From contig MU647145.1 of NCBI GenBank assembly GCA_026770585.1, positions 123,910-140,429 of the forward strand: a stretch of DNA of 16,520 bases. The letters run 5' to 3'. The translations under genes were made by a program, and so were the position numbers. Under the pieces are notes generated by a model that was not told where the DNA came from, searched no databases, and worked only from the letters and a program-made list of their open reading frames with translations. How positions within the stretch are numbered: the first letter of the stretch is position 1; the number at the start of each line of letters is the position of its first letter. Of this stretch, positions 12,901 to 16,520 are shown piece after piece. The DNA is from Baffinella frigidus (lineage: Eukaryota; Cryptophyceae; Cryptomonadales; Baffinellaceae).

Positions 12901-15554
12901 AGTCGAGATTAACTGAGACATAACTAGACTTTCCGGGGCGATCGGGGCTGGAAAATTTCTGCGGTGAGTGGGGATGGGCGCTGGAGGAGAGGAGCAGAGA
13001 TGAGAGGAGAAAAAAGCGATGAAAGGAGAGTAAAGAAGACGAGAGAAGAGCGGGGAGCAACCAGGTCGCGGAGGCGCTCGGCCTCCTTCGAATAGCGTGC
13101 CTCCATCGCCAGCGCCGAGCCTGCCCATCCCGTCACATCCCGAGGTCACCGTCTGCTACTCGCCGTCACTTACCACTTGCTGCCTGCCCTCTCGTCCCGT
13201 CACCAGATCAGCGTGTGCTATGGCCGGCTGCGGCTACAGGGGTACCTCGCTGACAAGGCGACCCGAGGCTGCCCTCCCGCGTCGCACCCCCATGTCAGGG
13301 TCCCCAGTGCTATTCGCCCACGGCCAGGGTGCGCTACAGCGCGTCGCCGTCTGCGGCTACAGGGCTACCCCGCGCCCCGTCATGGGGTTTAGGGTTTAGA
13401 GGTACCCTGCGTAGCACACCCTGTGCTACTCACCGTCAGCTACGCCTTGCATCCTGCCCCCCCCCCCGCACCTCGTCCCCAGATCAGGGTGCGAGGAGGG
13501 TGAGCAGGCGATGCATGGTCTGATGAGAGGGCATCTGGTGTCCTCTCACAGGATGAGCTAGCGAGAGGAAACAAGATGCCCTAGGGCACCCGCCGAAGAG
13601 GCACCTCGCCGTCCGCTGAGGCACGTACACCTGCTGTGAGCAGCTCACGCCCCCGTCCCTCTCACTCCTTCTACGCAACGACCACTTGTCCGGCTGTGGC
13701 GGGATTTCCATCGAGCCGAAAGGTGCTCAAGGTCCCTAGACCTCATCCCGAGGCGGGGCGCGGCGAGTCCCGCGCAGAGGTGGCATGCGGGATACGTACA
13801 ACACATTTTCACGACTACGTAGTCCAGTTTGACCTTGGCAAACTGAAGAGTCCGAGAGTAAACCCTTGACTTCGTGAATCCTGCACCAAACATGATGCAG
13901 CGGAGACGTGATGGGACGGGGGCATACATGCGGAGGAGACGTAGTCATTCTCCACTCGCATCCCGAACGCCATGTCTACCACCGACCTGCGTTACAGTTT
14001 CGGATTTAGAGTTTATGCTTTGTAGATTAGGGTTTAGGGTTTAGGGTTTAGGATTTATGGTTTCGGGTTTATGGTTTATGGTTTAGGGTTTAGGGTGTAG
14101 GGTTTGGCATTTAGGGTTTTGGGTTTAGGGGTAAGGGTTTAGGGTTTAGGGTTTAGGGTTCAGGATTCAGGATTTAGGGGGCAGGATTTAGGGTTGAATG
14201 CATGCATGGGGGCATGGGGGCTTGGGAGGCAGGGATGGAGGCATGGAGACAGAGATGCAGGGAAGCAGAGAGGGACGAAGGCATGCAAACAGGGACATAC
14301 AGGGAGGCACGGGCAGGGGGGCGGGCGTTTCGACTTGGCAATGACGCGCGCAGCGTGCTGTCGTTGCACAACATCCAACGCCGTCGGCCCCAGCTCCTCC
14401 TCCGCGCCCTCCAGCAGCACCACCGCCCCCAGCCCCCCCTCCGCCATGCTCCGCGCCCGCGTGTCCCAGAGCCCCGCCACCCAGAGGCGGTCCACGCGTG
14501 GTGATGCGCGCGCCTCAGGGTCCGCGCCGCGGCTGAGGAGGAAGTCGGCCGTGCTGGCCTGGGAGCGGTAGCATGCCCAGTGGAGGGGCGTGCGCCCTAG
14601 GGGGTCCCGCCCGTCGACTGATGCGCTGAGCTTCGCCACCGCTGCCTTGTCCTTGTCCGCGCCGTCGCCTACTCGATCAGACACGTGCCGCGTCAGGCAT
14701 TGGTGGGGGGCATGGCGGAACTCTCACGTGGCGCGGGAAGTAGGCTGTTCCCAAGGGAGCTGGGCAAGAGGCGCCGCGGCAGAGATGCTCAACCTAGACC
14801 CTAAAACCTCAACTCCAAACCCGGTGCACGCTTCAAATCCAAACACCTGGATCCTCAAACCCAAACCCTAAACCCGGTGCAACACCCAAACCTCAAACTC
14901 CAAACCCAAAGCAGCAAATGGCCGGGGGAAGGTGTGGGTGGGAGTGAGAACCAGCGGGCACCAAAAGCGACTTGGCGCGCTCGACGTCCCCGAGGGCCGC
15001 GGCCGTGTGCATGGCTGCCACGAGATCGTCTTCGCGCCTGTCGCTGCTCCCGCGCTCCAGGCGGTTGATGAGCCCCGTGAGGAGCGCGTGAAGCACCTCA
15101 GGATCGTCGCTCTCGTCGAGCGGCATGCCCCCGAACGTCTCAGCGAACGGCGGCATGGAACGCCCAGCGCTCTCCGCGAGCGCGTTGGCGCCCGCCTCGA
15201 GCAGCGAGATCACCGCGAGCGGGAGCTTCGCGCGGCAGGCGTAGTGCAGCGGCGTCAGCCCCGAGCCGCTCTCCCGAAAGTTGGCATCTTCCCCGTCGCT
15301 GATCAGCTCGTCGACGCGACCCCCCTCTCCCTGCGAAAGAGGAAAAAACCACGCGTCAGCGTCATCGACACCTGCTACGGCCTGTACGGGGGTTGGGGGG
15401 GAGCGAGCGGATGGGGGGTGGTGGGGGGAGCGCTTTCCCGTCAAAACAATTGTCGTTCTGAGAACTTCTCACCTTGCTGAGCGCTTCCAGAAGCGCAGAT
15501 CCCCCGCTCATCGTCTTCTGTTTGTCGATGCCGCGAATATCAAGCCCGCCAAAT
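9910..15554 (-). CDS. Multi-exon ankyrin-repeat protein gene (gene-level span)
   Basis: The minus strand carries about eleven exon-like blocks that together encode an ankyrin-repeat protein. Clear ankyrin signatures (TPLHYAC, TPLHWAC, TALHCAC followed by LLxxGAxA/D) occur in three separate blocks. A helical part, an acidic Ala/Pro-rich linker and a terminal Cys/His cluster lie among or after them. Junctions 15473/15330, 14952/14668, 11953/11663, 11622/11226 and 11164/10232 all preserve frame with GT-AG borders. The join 13062/12730 does not, so an exon is missing or a border is wrong there. Ankyrin repeats are known to mediate protein-protein contacts; the biological role cannot be read from the sequence. 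The gene may continue leftward past 9.9 kb. Introns are dominated by telomere-like arrays and foldback elements. I am fairly sure of an ankyrin gene here, and less sure of the exact exon set. Confidence 0.65.
9991..10067. other. Short intron candidate between ankyrin exon 3 and the Cys/His block
   Basis: The sense strand begins GTGTGAG at 10067, and further donor- or acceptor-like sites (GGGGTAAGC, TGTGTAAG) lie near 10000. The borders are not settled. Confidence 0.25.
10107..10232 (-). CDS. Ankyrin-repeat exon 3
   Basis: It is preceded by a good acceptor (ccctcttacag|CCG). It reads PGTGMTALHCACLFGN, then VDVVGHLLGAGADAKMQD and SFGRDAA, one well-formed ankyrin repeat plus the start of another. 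Two donors keep phase: GCGGCC|GTGTGC at 10106, used here, and TCC|GTGTGAG at 10067, a better donor match that adds 13 residues. The frame reaches a stop at 10064-10062. The repeat match makes this one of the safest coding calls in the window. Confidence 0.65.
10279..10722. repeat. Dispersed ~32-bp repeat, three direct and one inverted copy
   Basis: CGCCCTAATTCGGGCATC..AATTGCC-like units occur at 10279-10313, about 10536-10568 and 10612-10643, and inverted at 10691-10722. The last two pair at 27 of 32 positions. Two copies are followed by GGGAGCGCCGGGT (10324 and 10574). Confidence 0.7.
10353..10473. mobile_element. 121-bp palindromic foldback element (MITE-like)
   Basis: The first and last 22 bp are perfect inverted repeats (TACAGGGGTACCTCGCTCAT...). 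Between them are further complementary blocks, AGGGCCCTATGCATAGGCCTA-like. If the end repeats start at CAGGGG, the flanking TA on each side would be the target duplication. It lies in the intron between 11164 and 10232 or its repeat cluster, upstream of ankyrin exon 3. Confidence 0.75.
10918..11115. repeat. Degenerate GCAGCACTTGGC repeats
   Basis: About seven loose copies of (GCA)GCACTTGGCTGGCA lie in the intron upstream of ankyrin exon 3; spacing is irregular. Confidence 0.55.
11164..11226 (-). CDS. 63-nt exon (GMAYEVKKLLAAF)
   Basis: It follows aaccctaaacgcag|GGG, an acceptor whose upstream tract is the telomere-like repeat itself. It ends at CACCCAG|GTTGCC, nearly the same donor as the previous exon (CAG|GTTGCC). 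The 21 codons read GMAYEVKKLLAAFPSSASDT plus Q. The helix resembles the second helix of an ankyrin repeat and leads in phase into TALHCAC at 10232. Confidence 0.55.
11232..11607. repeat. TTTAGGG/TTTGGGG array filling an intron
   Basis: Nearly pure TTTAGGG with TTTGGGG and TTTAGTG variants on the plus strand (CCCTAAA on the coding strand). It spans all but about 19 nt of the interval between donor (11621) and acceptor (11227). It is the least diverged array here, together with 12215-12290. Confidence 0.9.
11622..11663 (-). CDS. 42-nt mini-exon (GEKAALAVRLAAMQ)
   Basis: Acceptor ggatcgcag|GGA and donor GATGCAG|GTTGCC bound exactly 14 codons, GEKAALAVRLAAMQ, a typical first helix of an ankyrin-like repeat. 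It joins the next exon in phase 0 to read AAMQ-GMAYEVKKLLA. Its 3' intron is almost wholly telomere-like repeat. Confidence 0.5.
11953..12165 (-). CDS. Acidic Ala/Pro-rich linker exon
   Basis: The acceptor is ccctgtgcag|GGG, placed directly at the end of a telomere-like array, and the donor is GCTGGG|GTACTG at 11952. The 213-nt block is exactly 71 codons in phase 0. It starts GLLPEEDGADDGAVAPPGA and is rich in Ala, Glu, Asp, Gly and Pro, with only a few Lys. It is probably a flexible, disordered linker between the ankyrin segments. Such composition can arise by chance in GC-rich DNA, but borders and phase support it. Confidence 0.5.
12172..12335. repeat. TTTAGGG array abutting an acceptor
   Basis: About ten perfect TTTAGGG units in the centre, with GTTTGGTG and TTTATGA variants at the edges. 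The end at about 12172 is six bases from the acceptor of the acidic exon. Confidence 0.9.
12336..12659. other. Intron remainder, no feature recognised
   Basis: Mixed-composition sequence between the array and the exon at 12660. A minus-strand frame stays open through it from 12788 to 12531, but past the donor it becomes unremarkable. Confidence 0.3.
12660..12730 (-). CDS. Candidate exon (WARDFADGDALKRLRGL)
   Basis: Acceptor ctcattgttcag|CG and donor GCGGG|GTGGGG bound a 71-nt block reading RVAYWARDFADGDALKRL plus RGLRG. The other two frames hit stops within the block or read poorly. It ends in phase 0, which matches the next exon at 12165. No family is recognised. Confidence 0.4.
13062..13120 (-). 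CDS. Candidate helical exon (LAMEARYSKEAERLRDL)
   Basis: A 59-nt block lies between acceptor gatgggcag|GC and donor GACCTG|GTTGCT. It reads SALAMEARYSKEAERLRDL, an amphipathic, charged helix. It joins the previous candidate in phase through a Cys codon. Downstream the intron is very pyrimidine-rich on the sense strand (13060-12990). Its phase does not match the next candidate at 12730, so at least one exon between them may have been missed. Confidence 0.45.
13152..13492. repeat. Diverged direct repeat with fragments of the foldback element
   Basis: GCTACTCGCCGTCACTTACC...CCAGATCAG at 13152-13210 recurs at about 13430-13487. Between them are GGCTACAGGGGTACCTCGCT (13231-13250), a fragment of the 121-bp foldback end, a diverged second GGCTACAGGGCTACC (13357) and a two-unit TTTAGGG patch (13384-13398). 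Confidence 0.6.
13493..13927. other. Intron-like stretch, nothing firm
   Basis: No supported exon. The minus frame 13929-13645 is open but without motif or clean splice borders. Confidence 0.3.
13928..13986 (-). CDS. Candidate exon (SVVDMAFGMRVENDY)
   Basis: A 59-nt block follows acceptor ctgtaacgcag|G and ends at GCAT|GTATGC. It reads SVVDMAFGMRVENDYVSSA and fits in phase with the flanking exons. The acceptor lies about 30 nt from the edge of the 14017-14195 telomere-like array. No domain is recognised. Confidence 0.4.
14017..14195. repeat. TTTAGGG-type degenerate array
   Basis: TTTAGGG with TTTATGG, TTTCGGG and TTCAGGA variants on the plus strand, inside the intron after ankyrin exon 2. 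It is followed on the plus strand by GGCATGG/GGGAGGC-like simple sequence to about 14320. Confidence 0.85.
14335..14668 (-). CDS. Ankyrin-repeat exon 2
   Basis: It follows a tgatcgagtag|GC acceptor and completes the previous repeat (DGADKDKAAVAKLSA). Next comes a strong match to the ankyrin consensus, DPLGRTPLHWACYR and ADFLLSRGADPEA, and then a diverged repeat ending PTALDVVQRQHAARVIA. The 3' border is uncertain. A donor at CCAA|GTCGAA (14334) keeps phase with the next candidate exon. A better-looking GTATGT donor lies at 14300 but gives a proline- and cysteine-rich tail and the wrong phase. The intron downstream holds a telomere-like array. Confidence 0.65.
14791..14912. repeat. Short degenerate array in opposite orientation
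   Basis: CCCAAACC/CCTCAAACCC variants with a repeated AAACCCGGTGCA unit (14817 and 14871). It lies in the intron between ankyrin exons 1 and 2, with the G-rich strand in the sense direction, unlike the other arrays of this gene. Confidence 0.7.
14952..15330 (-). CDS. Ankyrin-repeat exon 1
   Basis: The acceptor is textbook: a T-rich tract ending ctctttcgcag|GGA at 15331-15332. The 379-nt block reads GEGGRVDELISDGEDANF, then GLTPLHYACRAK and LPLAVISLLEAGANA, which is a complete ankyrin repeat. A less typical stretch follows, then a second repeat start (AAMHTAAALGDVERAKSLL). The preferred donor is GCTG|GTTCTC at 14951. It leaves one base, which combines with GC at the next acceptor to give a Gly codon. 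An alternative donor after SLL (TTTTG|GTGCCC) would break phase with the next exon. Third codon positions are strongly G/C. The opposite strand is also open here, which I treat as a shadow. Confidence 0.7.
15473..15554 (-). CDS. First (or early) exon of the ankyrin gene
   Basis: This block ends in a strong donor, AGCAAG|GTGAGAAG. An ATG at 15511-15509 with A at -3 opens MSGGSALLEALSK, a plausible N-terminus because the next exon continues a typical ankyrin first helix (EALSK then GEGGRVDEL). Alternatively, the exon starts at 15554 after a good acceptor (ctctcctccag|A) and adds about 14 residues upstream (FGGLDIRGIDKQK). The frame stays open further upstream to an ATG at 15730. I favour 15511 as the start, but the internal-exon reading is possible. 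Confidence 0.5.
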
Positions 15555-16520
15555 CTGGAGGAGAGTTTGGTCGGCGGCGTCAGCGATTTCGGCTGCCGTG
15601 GTCCGGGACAGTCGTCAGGACGACAGGCAAGGTGTGCGTACGTGATAGAGCAAGGTGCTTCCTCAGCGGAGCTGTTGCAGAAGCCGGGGCGGATTCGATG
15701 GTTGATGATTTGGGACAGTACATCCTTCATTCTCTTACCTTACGTTTCGATTCTTGGATGCTTATGGTGGCTGGTTGTGAGAAGAGCAAAGATTCTCAAA
15801 AATACTTTTGGTTCGTGGCCCCCGGATCCAGCCTGCCTGGACTACCCTTCACTCGCAGCACCGGGATCATATCAGGCCCGGGTTTTCGTGCGCAAGACAG
15901 GCCTACCCTGTCGGCTGTCGGGACCTGGGTGCTCCGTACGGTCTTCGTTTGCCCAGGAGACGCGCTGTCCCCGTCTGATCCGATTCCCCTCGAGTTAACT
16001 TGACGCCAAAAGTCCCGGAAACCAGGAAACAGTTGACTTTGATTGCAAAAGTCCACCGAGGCACCCCCGTTTCAGACTCGAAATAGTTGATCGAATCGAC
16101 AACAAGGGGCTTCAACTAGTTGAGCTGCTGTACTGCGGGCGAGGAGGGGAAATTCCTGCCGCGCATTGTCGCAAAATGGAGACAGAGGTGTGCCCCCTCT
16201 CTGGTTGGCACTTTTTTTCGCAGGAATTTTGCGAGTAGAATCCTTCCAGAGTGTCTTTTGGGGTTTGGCGGGGATTCCGATGCGACGGGTGAATTTCGAG
16301 AGGAGAGGGGTGGTGTTGGCAGCCGCAGGCCCTCTGAACTACACCCCTCCTCGTTTCCCCACCTACTGCACCCCCCACCTCCCTGTCCCCCATAGAATCA
16401 GCACCTTTCCCACTACCTCCAGTCGCTGCCCACCCCAAATAAATTACCACCCCGCACCCCTGCGCCTGCCACCCCCCCACCTCTCCTGCCCTCAAGGTCA
16501 TCACCCACCTTCATCCCCCC
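15555..16520. other. Upstream flank of the ankyrin gene, no gene supported
   Basis: Several ORFs are open here on both strands (up to 240 codons on plus, 130 on minus), but none has a motif, repeat or convincing splice pattern. On the minus strand this would be the promoter and 5' region of the ankyrin gene. No TATA box is evident close to 15554. Confidence 0.3.

Noticed and set aside
15281-16003. 240-codon plus-strand ORF, the second longest in the window
   Set aside because: It overlaps the first ankyrin exons antisense and its translation has no motif or regular composition; the minus strand has splice borders and ankyrin consensus.

Overview
This window looks like nuclear DNA of a GC-rich eukaryote, most likely a unicellular alga or another protist. 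No long intact ORF is convincing. Instead, short GC-rich coding blocks on the minus strand are bounded by recognisable splice sites (CAG|GT donors, pyrimidine-rich CAG|G acceptors). They are separated by degenerate TTTAGGG/CCCTAAA-type arrays, minisatellites and foldback elements. I cannot name the species. TTTAGGG-type repeats and the AG|G acceptors fit several algal lineages (cryptophyte, dinoflagellate, prasinophyte, haptophyte).

Right part (15.55-9.9 kb, read leftward): an ankyrin-repeat gene. A short first block ends in a strong donor. A 379-nt ankyrin exon, a second ankyrin exon, two small helical exons, a short exon, a 213-nt Ala/Glu/Asp/Pro-rich linker, two small helical exons, a third ankyrin exon and a short Cys/His-rich block follow. 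Most junctions keep reading phase; one (13.06 to 12.73 kb) does not, so an exon is probably missing there.

Middle (9.9-4.2 kb): mostly repeats. Three isolated exon-like blocks (9.3, 8.6 and 5.5 kb) lie on the same strand. The rest holds three blocks of telomere-like array, a 236-bp element with terminal inverted repeats and an inverted relative 3.6 kb away, a five-copy 81-bp satellite, a 0.5-kb LTR/promoter-like segment, and a long foldback built from a diverged 21-bp tandem repeat.

Left part (4.2-0.5 kb, read leftward): a second coding chain of nine blocks, consistent in phase from 4084 to 522 (1286 nt). It encodes a Gln/Ser/Pro/Gly-rich N-terminal part followed by a long coiled coil, with no recognised family. 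All exon candidates are on one strand, so the whole window could be one very long gene or two consecutive genes.

The main observation is that several introns consist largely of degenerate telomere-like repeat. One 395-nt intron is almost nothing else, and array edges lie within a few bases of 3' splice sites. All exon boundaries are my own reading of the sequence and need transcript evidence.
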